From NCBI RefSeq assembly GCF_039539965.1, contig NZ_BAABED010000001.1, positions 3,224,001 through 3,288,000 on the forward strand: a stretch of 64,000 nt of DNA, in the 5' to 3' direction. The notes below the pieces were generated by a model. It was not told the DNA's origin. It worked only from the letters and a program-made list of their open reading frames with translations, and made no database searches. Positions 10,041 through 18,052 of the stretch are shown here, piece by piece (within the stretch, counting starts at the first letter, position 1; each line of letters opens with the position of its first letter). This stretch comes from Arthrobacter methylotrophus. GTDB taxonomy: Bacteria; Actinomycetota; Actinomycetes; Actinomycetales; Micrococcaceae. Made by a program: the position numbers and the translations under genes.

Positions 10041-11552
10041 TCAACCCTTGACGTACGGTATGCCGCTTGCCGCCGGTGGACGGGACCTACCCACCAGTCC
10101 AGCGACGGCGAAGACCGTCAGCGCGTAGGGCAGCATGGCCATGAACTGGCTCGGCACGGGAGATCCGATGATGGTGATGACGCTCTGGAGGTTGTCCGCG
10201 AAGCCGAACAACAATGCGGCCAGGAAGGCGCCGATAGGGTTCCAGCGTCCGAAGATCAACGCCGCCAGGGCGATATACCCGCGACCACCGGACATGTCCT
10301 TGCTGAATGCATCCACGGATACCAGCGTGAAGAACGAACCGCCAATGCCCGCGATGGCGCCGCCCATGAGCACGTTCCAGAAACGGGTCCGGTTGACGTT
10401 GATGCCCACGGTGTCCGCTGCCTGCGGGTGCTCACCGACGGCTCTCACTCGAAGCCCCCACTTCGTGTGGAAAAGGCCGAGGTAAACCACGATCACGGCG
10501 ACGTACATCAAGTAGCCCACCAGGGATTGGTGGAACAGGATCGGTCCGATGATGGGGATATCGGACAGGAAGGGAATATCGACCGGAGGCAGGCGGCCGG
10601 GCTTGTTCAGTCCGTCCGGGTTGGCGGTCAGCAGCGTCGAAAAGAGGAAGCTCGTCAGGCCGCTGATCAGCACATTGAGCACGACGCCGACGATGATCTG
10701 GTTGACAAGGTACTTGATGCTCACCACAGCCAGGACCAAGGAAACAAGGGCTCCGGCAACGGCCGCCGCGACCAGTCCGGCGTAAACGTTTTGTGTCACC
10801 GTGGCAACGACCGCAGCGGAGAACGCTCCCAGCAGGAGCTGGCCTTCAATGGCGATGTTCACTACGCCGACGCGTTCGCACAGGACGCCGGAAAGGGAGC
10901 CGAAGACCAGCGGCACGGCCAAGGTGACGGAGCCGGCGATCAGCCCGGCGAGGGATATCGACGGAGCGTCGCCATTTCCACCGGCCACGATCCAGACCAT
11001 GAACCCAATGAGGAACACTGCTGCAAAGGTACCTCCCACCCAGCGCGGCGTGGCCTTCTTCGCCTGCGTGCGGTAGACGGAGTAGCCAGCCAAGCCCAGG
11101 AGAACCACCGCGCTGATCCAGCCGATGGCGGCGGAAGGAAGCGTGATCTTCGCAACCTTCGCGACTCCCAGCGCAGCAAGGCCCAGAACCGCAACGGCGG
11201 CGACCGTGGAGGCGGGCAGCCAACGCGGTACTGTGCCTCCCCCCGGCGTGAGGCCAGCACGACGGCGGACGAACCACAAGTAGCCGAGCCACGCCGAAAG
11301 CAGGAGGGCCAGGACCAGCGTGACCCACGCAGCTACGTTGGAGGCCGCTTCGTTGGCCGCCTCGGCGATGCCGAAGCCTGCGGACTTCGAATCGGACATG
11401 AAGCCGAACAGCACGGTTCCCAGGATGGCGAGCAGGGACAGGCCGATTCCGGCTTTCCAGCTCACCAGCTCGCTGGAACCCGTCTTAGCGGAGCGCGCAG
11501 GTGCGCGGCCGGCGGGCTTACCACTACCGGACTGGGTTGTTGTGGTGCTCAT
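10041..11552 (-). CDS. Nucleoside ABC transporter permease (second subunit)
   Basis: 503 residues, an inner-membrane permease of the BPD_transp_2 (branched-chain/ribose/nucleoside) family. The ATG at 11552 overlaps the upstream permease stop (ATGA). After a polar N-terminal tail come three or four extra membrane segments up to about residue 180. The permease core follows, with the EGQLLLGAFSAAVVA and GAIAGIGGSFFTL motifs typical of the group. This corresponds to NupQ/YufQ-type subunits in BMP nucleoside transporters. The N-terminal hydrophobic extension (about 150 residues) is longer than in Bacillus homologues and is common in Actinobacteria. Confidence 0.93.
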   Translation of the reverse strand: MSTTTTQSGSGKPAGRAPARSAKTGSSELVSWKAGIGLSLLAILGTVLFGFMSDSKSAGFGIAEAANEAASNVAAWVTLVLALLLSAWLGYLWFVRRRAGLTPGGGTVPRWLPASTVAAVAVLGLAALGVAKVAKITLPSAAIGWISAVVLLGLAGYSVYRTQAKKATPRWVGGTFAAVFLIGFMVWIVAGGNGDAPSISLAGLIAGSVTLAVPLVFGSLSGVLCERVGVVNIAIEGQLLLGAFSAAVVATVTQNVYAGLVAAAVAGALVSLVLAVVSIKYLVNQIIVGVVLNVLISGLTSFLFSTLLTANPDGLNKPGRLPPVDIPFLSDIPIIGPILFHQSLVGYLMYVAVIVVYLGLFHTKWGLRVRAVGEHPQAADTVGINVNRTRFWNVLMGGAIAGIGGSFFTLVSVDAFSKDMSGGRGYIALAALIFGRWNPIGAFLAALLFGFADNLQSVITIIGSPVPSQFMAMLPYALTVFAVAGLVGRSRPPAASGIPYVKG

Positions 11553-12922
11553 GCTGTCGCAGCTCCGCTCTCGATTTTTCCGGAGGTGACGGATCCGGAG
11601 CCAGGGCCGCCCGTGGCCTTCTTCTTTTTCCGGGGGTTGAGTCCGAAGATCGCGCGCACCAGCGGCGGTGCCGCAATGAACAGGACGATCAAGGACTGGA
11701 TGACCAAGACGATGTCGATGGGCGTCTGGGTCTCGGCCTGCATCGCGACGCCTCCCGCACGGAACGCACCGAAGAGCAGACCGGCGAAGAAGGTTCCCCA
11801 CGGCGTCGAACGTCCCAGCAGCGCAACAGTGATTGCATCGAATCCGATGGAAGCCGCTACGCCTCCCGAGAGGTATTTTTCCGTTCCGGATACCTGCGCG
11901 ATGCCTGCCAGTCCGGCAAGGGCACCCGCAATCGCCATCACCAGTATCACGGCGCGCGGCACGTTGATGCCGGCTGTGCGTGCTGCGTTCTGGTTCGCAC
12001 CGACGGCCCGGAATTCAAAGCCGAGCGTGGAGCGTTTCAGGAGCCACCAGACGAAGACCGTTGCCAGCACTGCCAAGAGGAATCCGGCGTGGAGCCTGAA
12101 CTGGGGCCCCAGGAGCTCTGGAAAAAGTGCCGACTGGTCCAGGAAGGGCGAAATCGGGTTGGTAGAGCCCTTGCGCTGGAAAGCCGGAGTGGTCAGGAGG
12201 AACAGGAGCAGGAAATTGGCGATGTAGTTGAGCATGATGGTCACGATGACCTCGTGCGCACCGGTCCGGGCCTTCAGGAGTCCTACGACGCCGCCCCACA
12301 CCGCGCCGCCAACGAATCCGGCAACGATGACAAGCAGCAGGTGAACCAAGAACGGCAAATGCCAGGTGAAGCCGACGTATGCGCCGAACAGGGCGCCGAA
12401 GATGATTTGCCCTTGAGCGCCGATGTTGAACAGCCCCGCGCGGAAGGCCAGGGCCACGCCGAGTCCTGCCAAAATCAAGGGCGTGGAAACCGTGAGTGTC
12501 TCGGTGATCGGGTACAGCTGGGCTGCGGCGTCGGCCCCGGCCCAGTTGAACAGCGAGCCTTGGACCAGTGCCACGTAGGGCTTGAAGACCTCAGTGAGCA
12601 TGTCCCCCGGCTGTGCGAAGAAATATCCCGCAGTTTCGGCCACTCTGGGGTTTGTCACAGCCATCAGGATTCCGCCGAGCACAATCGCGAGAACAACGGA
12701 CAACACCGACACCATGGCGTTTCCCGTCACGATCTGACGGAAGAGAGAACCACTTGGGGCATGCGGGATCCGGCCACCCTGGCTAGTGGCCGGAATCGCA
12801 GACGGCGCCATGGCACCGTCCGCGGTGTCCAAGGCGACATCCAGGACGACCTCATCGCTCAGTGTTTCCGGGCGCTCCGGCTCGACGCCGTTTTCTTGCC
12901 GAGGGATGTTGGACTCAGACAT
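11549..12922 (-). CDS. Nucleoside ABC transporter permease (first subunit)
   Basis: 457 residues. The ATG at 12922 has GGGAGGA upstream; the longer open frame was discarded. It overlaps the ATPase gene by eight bases. About 80 polar N-terminal residues precede eight or more membrane segments of the BPD_transp_2 fold. Typical pieces are FRAGLFNIGAQGQIIFGALF and GFDAITVALLGRSTPWGTFF, which mark NupP/YufP-like subunits. With the second permease it would form the heterodimeric channel fed by the BMP lipoprotein. Confidence 0.93.
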   Translation of the reverse strand: MSESNIPRQENGVEPERPETLSDEVVLDVALDTADGAMAPSAIPATSQGGRIPHAPSGSLFRQIVTGNAMVSVLSVVLAIVLGGILMAVTNPRVAETAGYFFAQPGDMLTEVFKPYVALVQGSLFNWAGADAAAQLYPITETLTVSTPLILAGLGVALAFRAGLFNIGAQGQIIFGALFGAYVGFTWHLPFLVHLLLVIVAGFVGGAVWGGVVGLLKARTGAHEVIVTIMLNYIANFLLLFLLTTPAFQRKGSTNPISPFLDQSALFPELLGPQFRLHAGFLLAVLATVFVWWLLKRSTLGFEFRAVGANQNAARTAGINVPRAVILVMAIAGALAGLAGIAQVSGTEKYLSGGVAASIGFDAITVALLGRSTPWGTFFAGLLFGAFRAGGVAMQAETQTPIDIVLVIQSLIVLFIAAPPLVRAIFGLNPRKKKKATGGPGSGSVTSGKIESGAATA

Positions 12923-14465
12923 GTGTTCCTCCCTCGAGGGTTTTGTGCGCGGCCAGTTCAGCCTCATGTTCCGGAACGCCGGCCATCATCAAGCCGAGCA
13001 CATCGCGGGAGGCGCCGGCGGGAACAATTCCAACCAGCTTTCCGCGGTAGAGAACGGCGATCCTGTCAGCGAGCTCAAGAACTTCATCGAGCTCCGTTGA
13101 CACGATCATCACCGGAGTTCCGTTGTCCCGTTCGGCAATGACCCGTTTGTGCACGAATTCTATGGAGCCGACGTCGAGGCCACGCGTGGGCTGGGACGCG
13201 ATGAAGAGCCTCAATGGCCTGGACAGCTCCCTCGCCAGCACCACCTTTTGCTGGTTACCGCCGGAGAGCGTGCCCACGGCGGCATCGATCGACGGCGTCC
13301 GAACATCGAACTCCTCGACTTTTCTCGCCGCATGGGAAGCAATCAGGGCCGGTTTCATGCCGATCCCCTGGGCAAAGGGCGGCTTGTCATAGAGGTCCAG
13401 GATCATATTCTCGGAAATGGAGAACGTACCTACCAGGCCATCGATCTTGCGGTCCTCGGGGACGAATCCAACGCCGGCGGAGAGAACCTCTTTGACGCTC
13501 TTGCCGAGCAGTTCGACCCCGTCGAGGGTGATGGACCCGGTCACGTGGGGTTGGGTGCCGAGGATGGCCTCCGTCAGCTCCGTCTGGCCGTTGCCTTGGA
13601 CACCGGCGATGGCGAGCACTTCCCCCTTGGCGATGTCGAAGCTCAGCCCGTCCACGACGTGTTGGCCATTGTGGTCGACGACGGTGAGGTCCCGGACCTT
13701 GAAGGTCAGCTCACCCGGTTGCGCGGGTTTCTTCTCCAGGGTCAGGTTGACCGCCCGGCCCACCATCGCCGAAGCGAGCTCCGTCGGGGAGGCTGAAGGA
13801 TCCGCCGAGCCCACCACTTTCCCCCGACGGATGACGGTGATGATGTCCGAAATTTCCTTCACCTCACGCAGTTTGTGCGAAATGAAGACAATTGATTTTC
13901 CGTCCGCTTTGAGCTGTCGGATGATATCCAGGAGTTCATCGGTTTCCTGCGGAGTGAGAACGGCTGTCGGCTCATCGAGGATGAGGACTTCGGCGTCGCG
14001 TACCAGCGCCTTGATGATCTCAACCCGTTGCTGCACGCCCACGGGAAGGTCCTCCACGAGAGCATCGGGGTTGACGTGGAACCCGTACTGCTTGGAAATC
14101 TCGGAGATCTTGCGGCGCGTTTCATCCAGGTTCAGGAAACCGCCTGCCTTGGTGGCTTCATTTCCCAACGCGACATTTTCGGCCACGGTGAATACCGGAA
14201 TAAGCATGAAATGCTGGTGGACCATACCGATTCCGGCCGCCATGGCATCCCCTGGGCCCTTGAAGACGACCGGCTTGCCGTCGATCAGGATTTCACCGTC
14301 GCTGGGGTCATAGAGTCCATAAAGGACATTCATCAGGGTGGATTTTCCGGCACCGTTTTCGCCCAAGAGGCAATGGACTTGGCCGGGTTCAACCACGAGG
14401 TCGATGTGGTCATTGGCTACAAGGGATCCGAAGCGCTTCGTGATCCCTTTCAGTTCGAGTTTCAA
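12915..14465 (-). CDS. Nucleoside ABC transporter ATP-binding protein
   Basis: 516 residues with two ABC domains, as in NupO/YufO and RbsA-type ATPases. Domain 1 has Walker [10 protein letters not shown], signature LPVGVQQRVEIIK and Walker [14 protein letters not shown]. Domain 2 has the degenerate P-loop AGVQGNGQTELTE usual in this family, signature [15 protein letters not shown] and a Walker B in which the usual Asp is replaced (LFIASQPTRGLDVG). The second site is therefore probably catalytically weak. It is followed by both permeases and preceded by the BMP lipoprotein gene. Confidence 0.95.
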   Translation of the reverse strand: MKLELKGITKRFGSLVANDHIDLVVEPGQVHCLLGENGAGKSTLMNVLYGLYDPSDGEILIDGKPVVFKGPGDAMAAGIGMVHQHFMLIPVFTVAENVALGNEATKAGGFLNLDETRRKISEISKQYGFHVNPDALVEDLPVGVQQRVEIIKALVRDAEVLILDEPTAVLTPQETDELLDIIRQLKADGKSIVFISHKLREVKEISDIITVIRRGKVVGSADPSASPTELASAMVGRAVNLTLEKKPAQPGELTFKVRDLTVVDHNGQHVVDGLSFDIAKGEVLAIAGVQGNGQTELTEAILGTQPHVTGSITLDGVELLGKSVKEVLSAGVGFVPEDRKIDGLVGTFSISENMILDLYDKPPFAQGIGMKPALIASHAARKVEEFDVRTPSIDAAVGTLSGGNQQKVVLARELSRPLRLFIASQPTRGLDVGSIEFVHKRVIAERDNGTPVMIVSTELDEVLELADRIAVLYRGKLVGIVPAGASRDVLGLMMAGVPEHEAELAAHKTLEGGTHV

Positions 14466-14571
14466 AACTCCAACCCATCTATAAAGGATGGCTCCTCGTC
14501 ATCACCGTGCTCTCAGCATAGTGCCCGGCCAATGAGTGTCGAAGAGCAAAATTGAAGGCAACACAGAACAC

Positions 14572-14606
14572 GCTGCCCTTCTGCCAAAACTCGGCTAAAG
14601 GGCAGC
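14572..14606. terminator. Hairpin between BMP gene and transporter ATPase
   Basis: GCTGCCCTT and AAGGGCAGC form a perfect 9-bp stem (14572-14580 with 14598-14606). It sits 24 bases after the binding-protein stop. This is a common place for an attenuator that keeps binding protein in excess over membrane subunits; that role is inferred. Confidence 0.55.
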
Positions 14607-14629
14607 GCGACGTGGTTTAGCCCAGATTC

Positions 14630-15736
14630 CTACTTCGGGCTGGACTTTGATTCGACTTTGACTGCGCCGGAGATAATGTCCTTCTTCAGCTGGTCAAGAT
14701 CGCTCTTCATGTCAGCCGGCACTGCGGAGTCGAGATCGTGGAACGGGGCAAGCGCCACGCCCCCGTTATCGAGCGTGCCAACGTACGGGCTGGGGTCGAA
14801 CTTGCCGTCCTTGTCCGCCTTGATGACCGTTTCGACGGCGGTTGCCATGGTCTTCTGGACGGAAGTCAGGATGACCGACTTGTAGGCGGGTGCGGTCAGG
14901 TAGCCGTCAGAGTCGACCCAGATCAGCTTGGCGTCCGTGCCCTTTGCCTTGGCGTCGAGGATCGCACTGCCGGCGCCTGCGCCTACCGGCCCTGCGACAG
15001 GAAGGACAACGTCGGCGCCTTGGTCCAGGAATCCCTGGGTGAGGACCTTGCCCTTGTCGACCTGCTTGAAGTCGCCAACGAACGTCCCGTCCTGCTTGTC
15101 CTTGTCCCAGCCAAGCAGTTGGACGGACTTGCCCTTCTTCTGGTTGTAGTACTTCACGCCATCGGCGAAGCCGTCCATGAAGATGCTCACGGTGGGGATG
15201 TTGAGTCCGCCGAAAGTGGCGACCTTGCCGGTCTTGGAGGTACCAGCGGCCAGGTAACCGGCCAGGAAGGCAGCCTGGGCCGTGTCATAGACAATCGGCT
15301 TGACGTTCTTCGGAAAGGTGGGGTCCGAGTAGTCGATGATGGCGAAGTGGTTGTTCGGGTTTGCCGTGGCGATGTTCTTGGTGGCGTCGCCCAGGAGGAA
15401 GCCGACGGTGACCGTCAGCTTGCAGCCCTGCTGGACCATCGAACGGAGGTTGGGATCGTAGTCCGTGTCGGCCTTGGACTGGACGTGCTTTTCCTGGATG
15501 TTCAGGTCCTTCGCTGCCGCCTGAAGTCCCTCATAGCCCGACTGGTTGAACGACTTGTCATCGAAGCCACCGGAATCGGAAACCATGCACGCGGTGTAGT
15601 CCGATTTGGTGGCGCTGCCCGAACTGGACGCAGACGGTGCGCTGCCGCAGCCTGCCAGCAAAAGAGCAGCGGCACCCGCAGTTGCGACGCCCGCAAATGA
15701 ACCGCGCTTGAGGGTGCCACGCAGTGATTGCTTCAA
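14630..15736 (-). CDS. BMP-family nucleoside-binding lipoprotein
   Basis: 368 residues. The start is the TTG at 15736, chosen because GGAGG lies four bases upstream and the signal peptide begins right after it. The lipobox LLLAGC places the lipidated Cys at residue 30. The basic membrane protein (PnrA/Med-like) domain shows MVSDSGGFDDKSFNQSGYEGL near its start, NHFAIIDYSD, and PVAGPVGAGAGSAI. Family members bind purine and pyrimidine nucleosides and hand them to a two-permease ABC importer, which matches the genes downstream. The frame reads open further upstream but lacks any signal. Confidence 0.94.
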   Translation of the reverse strand: MKQSLRGTLKRGSFAGVATAGAAALLLAGCGSAPSASSSGSATKSDYTACMVSDSGGFDDKSFNQSGYEGLQAAAKDLNIQEKHVQSKADTDYDPNLRSMVQQGCKLTVTVGFLLGDATKNIATANPNNHFAIIDYSDPTFPKNVKPIVYDTAQAAFLAGYLAAGTSKTGKVATFGGLNIPTVSIFMDGFADGVKYYNQKKGKSVQLLGWDKDKQDGTFVGDFKQVDKGKVLTQGFLDQGADVVLPVAGPVGAGAGSAILDAKAKGTDAKLIWVDSDGYLTAPAYKSVILTSVQKTMATAVETVIKADKDGKFDPSPYVGTLDNGGVALAPFHDLDSAVPADMKSDLDQLKKDIISGAVKVESKSSPK

Positions 15737-15899
15737 TTTTCCTCCAGGAAGAAAGTGATTGATGCTACGACAGTCGGTCAATGAGTGTCCGTTTCGAAAA
15801 CTCGAGGTTGAAATTCTGTTTTCACTGATGCTTCGCAGCACTGCGCCGAGGCGCACTGATGGCACAACTTTAGTGGGATGGAACACACCCCGCTAACAC

Positions 15900-15933
15900 A
15901 AAAGCTCAACAATCCGAAGATTGTTGAGCTTTT
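15900..15933 (-). terminator. Rho-independent terminator of the ohrR-ohr-oxidoreductase operon
   Basis: A perfect 15-bp stem (AAAAGCTCAACAATC with GATTGTTGAGCTTTT) and a 4-base loop. On the minus strand it ends in TTTT followed by GTGT. It lies about 80 bases after the oxidoreductase stop. The stem is AT-rich, unusual for this genome. Confidence 0.8.
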
Positions 15934-16011
15934 GTTACCAAGCAGTAGAGGAACTCCCAGCTAACGGTCGTAAGATCCGGCCCCGCGCTTTGGCACTCAG
16001 GCCGCCGGCAC

Positions 16012-17031
16012 TCAGGGCAGGCGGACCAGCATCTTGCCCGTGTTGGCCCCATCCAGGAGATCGATAAAGGCCTGCGGGGCGTTTTCCAGCCCGTCAACGA
16101 TCGTCTCGTCATAGCGGACCGTTCCGTCGGCCAGCCATCCGGCCATCCGCCCGGCGAACTCGGCGGCGTGCTGGCGCTGCCCGCTCACCAGGAAGCCCCG
16201 GAGGGTCAGTTGCTTTCCGATGGCCACCGCCAGGTTCCGAGGGGCAGGACTTGGCTCCGTGGAGTTGTACTGCGAGATCGCACCGCACATTGCCACGCGA
16301 CCGCCTACCGTGAGGACTGAGAGGGCCGCCTCGAGGTGTTCGCCGCCCACGTTGTCGAAGTAGACATCGATGCCCCGCTCCCCAGCCGCCTCACGGAGTT
16401 TCTCCGCTACGGGACCGTCGTGGTAGTCGAAAGCGGCATCGAAGCCGAGTTCCAACAAGCGCGCCACCTTTTCCGGCGAGCCAGCGCTGCCGATGACTTT
16501 GGGGGCACCCATGGCTTTGGCGATCTGCCCAACCATCGAGCCGACGGCGCCTGCAGCACCGGAAACGAAGACGACGTCCCCGGCTTTGAACTCGGCCACC
16601 TTGAGCAAGCCGGCGTACGCCGTCAGGCCCGTCATGCCGAGCGCGCCGAGGAATGCCGAAGTCGGCGCCATGCCGGCCGGGACCGGCGTCGCGCTTGCGG
16701 CGTCCACCACGGAGAAATCGCGCCATCCGAGCTGGTGCACGACGACGTCGCCCACCTTGAGCGCGTCGGAACGGGACGCGATCACCTCGCCGACCGCACC
16801 GCCGTCGAGCGCTGTATCGAGGCGGAAGGGTGCGGAGTAGGACTTCACGTCATTCATGCGGCCGCGCATGTAGGGATCGACCGACATGAACTCATTGCGG
16901 ACCAGGACCTGGCCGTCCTTAAGCTCCGGCAGATCGGTCTCGGCCAGCCGGAAGTTCTCCTGGACAGGGCGTCCCTGCGGGCGGGACGCCAGCTGTATTT
17001 CGCGGGTGCTGCGGGGAAGTGCGGTGCTCAT
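16012..17031 (-). CDS. NADP-dependent medium-chain oxidoreductase (alkenal/quinone reductase-like)
   Basis: 339 residues of the zinc-free MDR superfamily, closest in pattern to leukotriene B4 dehydrogenase or prostaglandin reductase types (YncB/CurA-like). The N-terminal segment FMSVDPYMRGRMND is diagnostic. The nucleotide-binding motif is VFVSGAAGAVGSMVGQIAKAMGA and the VYFDNVGGEHLEAALSVL segment follows. Such enzymes reduce the double bond of alpha,beta-unsaturated aldehydes and ketones, products of lipid peroxidation. The ATG overlaps the ohr stop (ATGA), so it is probably a third member of the peroxide-response operon. Confidence 0.9.
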   Translation of the reverse strand: MSTALPRSTREIQLASRPQGRPVQENFRLAETDLPELKDGQVLVRNEFMSVDPYMRGRMNDVKSYSAPFRLDTALDGGAVGEVIASRSDALKVGDVVVHQLGWRDFSVVDAASATPVPAGMAPTSAFLGALGMTGLTAYAGLLKVAEFKAGDVVFVSGAAGAVGSMVGQIAKAMGAPKVIGSAGSPEKVARLLELGFDAAFDYHDGPVAEKLREAAGERGIDVYFDNVGGEHLEAALSVLTVGGRVAMCGAISQYNSTEPSPAPRNLAVAIGKQLTLRGFLVSGQRQHAAEFAGRMAGWLADGTVRYDETIVDGLENAPQAFIDLLDGANTGKMLVRLP

Positions 17032-17459
17032 GCGGCCACCTCCACAACCTTGATGTCGACGGCGATGTTGCCGCGGGTCGCGTTGGAATACGGGCAGATC
17101 TGGTGGGCCTTGGCCACGAGCTGCTCGGCCGTCTCGCGGTCTACGGCGGGAAGGGCGATTTCAAGTTCGGCGGCGAGACCGTAGCCTTCGCGGTCTTCCA
17201 GGGCGCCGAAGCGGATCTTCGCTGCGACCGCGGAATCGCTCAGATCCACCCGGGCCTTTCGCCCCACCAGCCTGAGTGCGGAGTGGAAGCATGCGGCGTA
17301 ACCGGCGGCGAAAAGTTGCTCCGGGTTGGTACCCAGGCCGTTTCCGCCCAGTTCCACCGGGCTGGCAAGAGCCACATCCAGCTTGCCGTCGTTGCTGCGT
17401 GCGTTGCCGTCGCGGCCTTCGCCGGAGGCCAGCGCCTCGGCCGTGTACAAAGTCTTCAC
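17028..17459 (-). CDS. ohr: Organic hydroperoxide resistance protein Ohr
   Basis: 143 residues, an OsmC/Ohr-family thiol peroxidase that reduces organic and fatty-acid hydroperoxides. Both reactive cysteines are in place: AACFHSAL (about residue 57) and HQICPYSNATRGN (about 123). N-terminal YTAEALASGEGRDGNARSNDG and NPEQLFAAGYA are the usual Ohr motifs. It directly follows its likely regulator ohrR on the same strand and is translationally coupled to the oxidoreductase. Confidence 0.96.
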   Translation of the reverse strand: MKTLYTAEALASGEGRDGNARSNDGKLDVALASPVELGGNGLGTNPEQLFAAGYAACFHSALRLVGRKARVDLSDSAVAAKIRFGALEDREGYGLAAELEIALPAVDRETAEQLVAKAHQICPYSNATRGNIAVDIKVVEVAA

Positions 17460-17492
17460 TGTTGGTCCTGTTCCTTTGGAGGGGATGGGTGA

Positions 17493-17927
17493 TCAGATGG
17501 CTGAATGGAGGGCGGCCGTGAGCCGGCCAAGGGTGTCGTGAAGCTGCGCAAGCTCAGAGGCACTCAAGCCGGCGGAGTCGGCTAGCCGTTGCGGCACCGT
17601 CTTCGCCCGACTGCTGAGGGCCCGGCCCGCATTGCTAAGGTGGACCTCGACGCGACGCTCATCCTCGGCCGAACGCCGGCGCTCCACGAGGCCCACGGAT
17701 TCAAGCCTCTTGAGCAGCGGAGACAGGGTACCCGAGTCGAGTCCCAATTCCACGCCCAGTTCGCGGACGCTTCGTGGCTCGCTTTCCCAGAGGACCAGCA
17801 TCACGAGGTACTGCGGATACGTCAGCCCAAGCTCGTCCAGCACCGGCCGGTAGACCGCCGTCGCCGCCTTCGAAGCGGAGTAGAGGGCGAAACAAACCTG
17901 GCGGTTGAGACGGGGGGTTTCACTCAT
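17493..17927 (-). CDS. ohrR: OhrR-type MarR-family peroxide-sensing repressor
   Basis: 144 residues from the ATG at 17927. The single N-terminal Cys (residue 12, in RQVCFALYSASKA) is in the position of the sensing Cys of OhrR. The winged helix follows: TYPQYLVMLVLWE, VRELGVELGLDSGTLSPLLKRLE, and the wing SAEDERRVEVHL. In known OhrR proteins oxidation of this Cys releases DNA. A palindromic operator and a promoter lie just upstream; the -10 box is seven bases before the ATG and no ribosome site exists, so the mRNA looks leaderless. It should autoregulate ohrR-ohr-oxidoreductase. Confidence 0.93.
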   Translation of the reverse strand: MSETPRLNRQVCFALYSASKAATAVYRPVLDELGLTYPQYLVMLVLWESEPRSVRELGVELGLDSGTLSPLLKRLESVGLVERRRSAEDERRVEVHLSNAGRALSSRAKTVPQRLADSAGLSASELAQLHDTLGRLTAALHSAI

Positions 17928-17934
17928 AAGACAA

Positions 17935-17963
17935 ACGATAGCCAACAATTAAATTGTGCACAA
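17935..17963 (-). promoter_or_regulatory. ohrR promoter
   Basis: On the minus strand: -35 TTGTGC (17963-17958), a 17-base spacer, and -10 TATCGT (17940-17935). Transcription would start at or next to the ohrR ATG at 17927. The OhrR-type palindrome fills most of the spacer. Confidence 0.7.
17945..17957. promoter_or_regulatory. OhrR operator
   Basis: ACAATTAAATTGT, a perfect 13-bp palindrome centred on one A. It is the same core as the Bacillus OhrR box (recalled as TACAATTAAATTGTA). AT-rich in a GC-rich genome and placed between -35 and -10 of ohrR, so binding would block RNA polymerase. Confidence 0.82.
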
Positions 17964-17982
17964 CCCAAATCGCATAAAATAA

Positions 17983-18045
17983 GCGCGAACTGGCAGCAGA
18001 TGACCGCAAAATCGCGGCAAAGGGGCATCTACTGCCAGCTCGCGC
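17983..18045. repeat. Palindromic intergenic element, variant form
   Basis: Outer arms GCGCGAaCTGGCAGcAGATG and CATCTaCTGCCAGcTCGCGC pair almost fully (20 bases each) around a 23-base centre. The right arm shares CATCTACTGC with the elements at 37935 and (as CACCTACTGC) 38592, so this looks like a divergent relative of that family. It lies after the amidohydrolase stop and upstream of the ohrR promoter. Confidence 0.65.
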
Positions 18046-18052
18046 CGAGGTT

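Noticed and set aside
10428-13141. Long plus-strand open frames (599 and 546 codons) over the nucleoside permease genes
   Set aside because: They are antisense to clear permeases with membrane helices; the products are charged, Gln/Arg-rich sequences with no domain.
14466-14629. Small gene between the BMP gene and the ATPase
   Set aside because: No frame with a start signal and reasonable codon use; only a hairpin is present.
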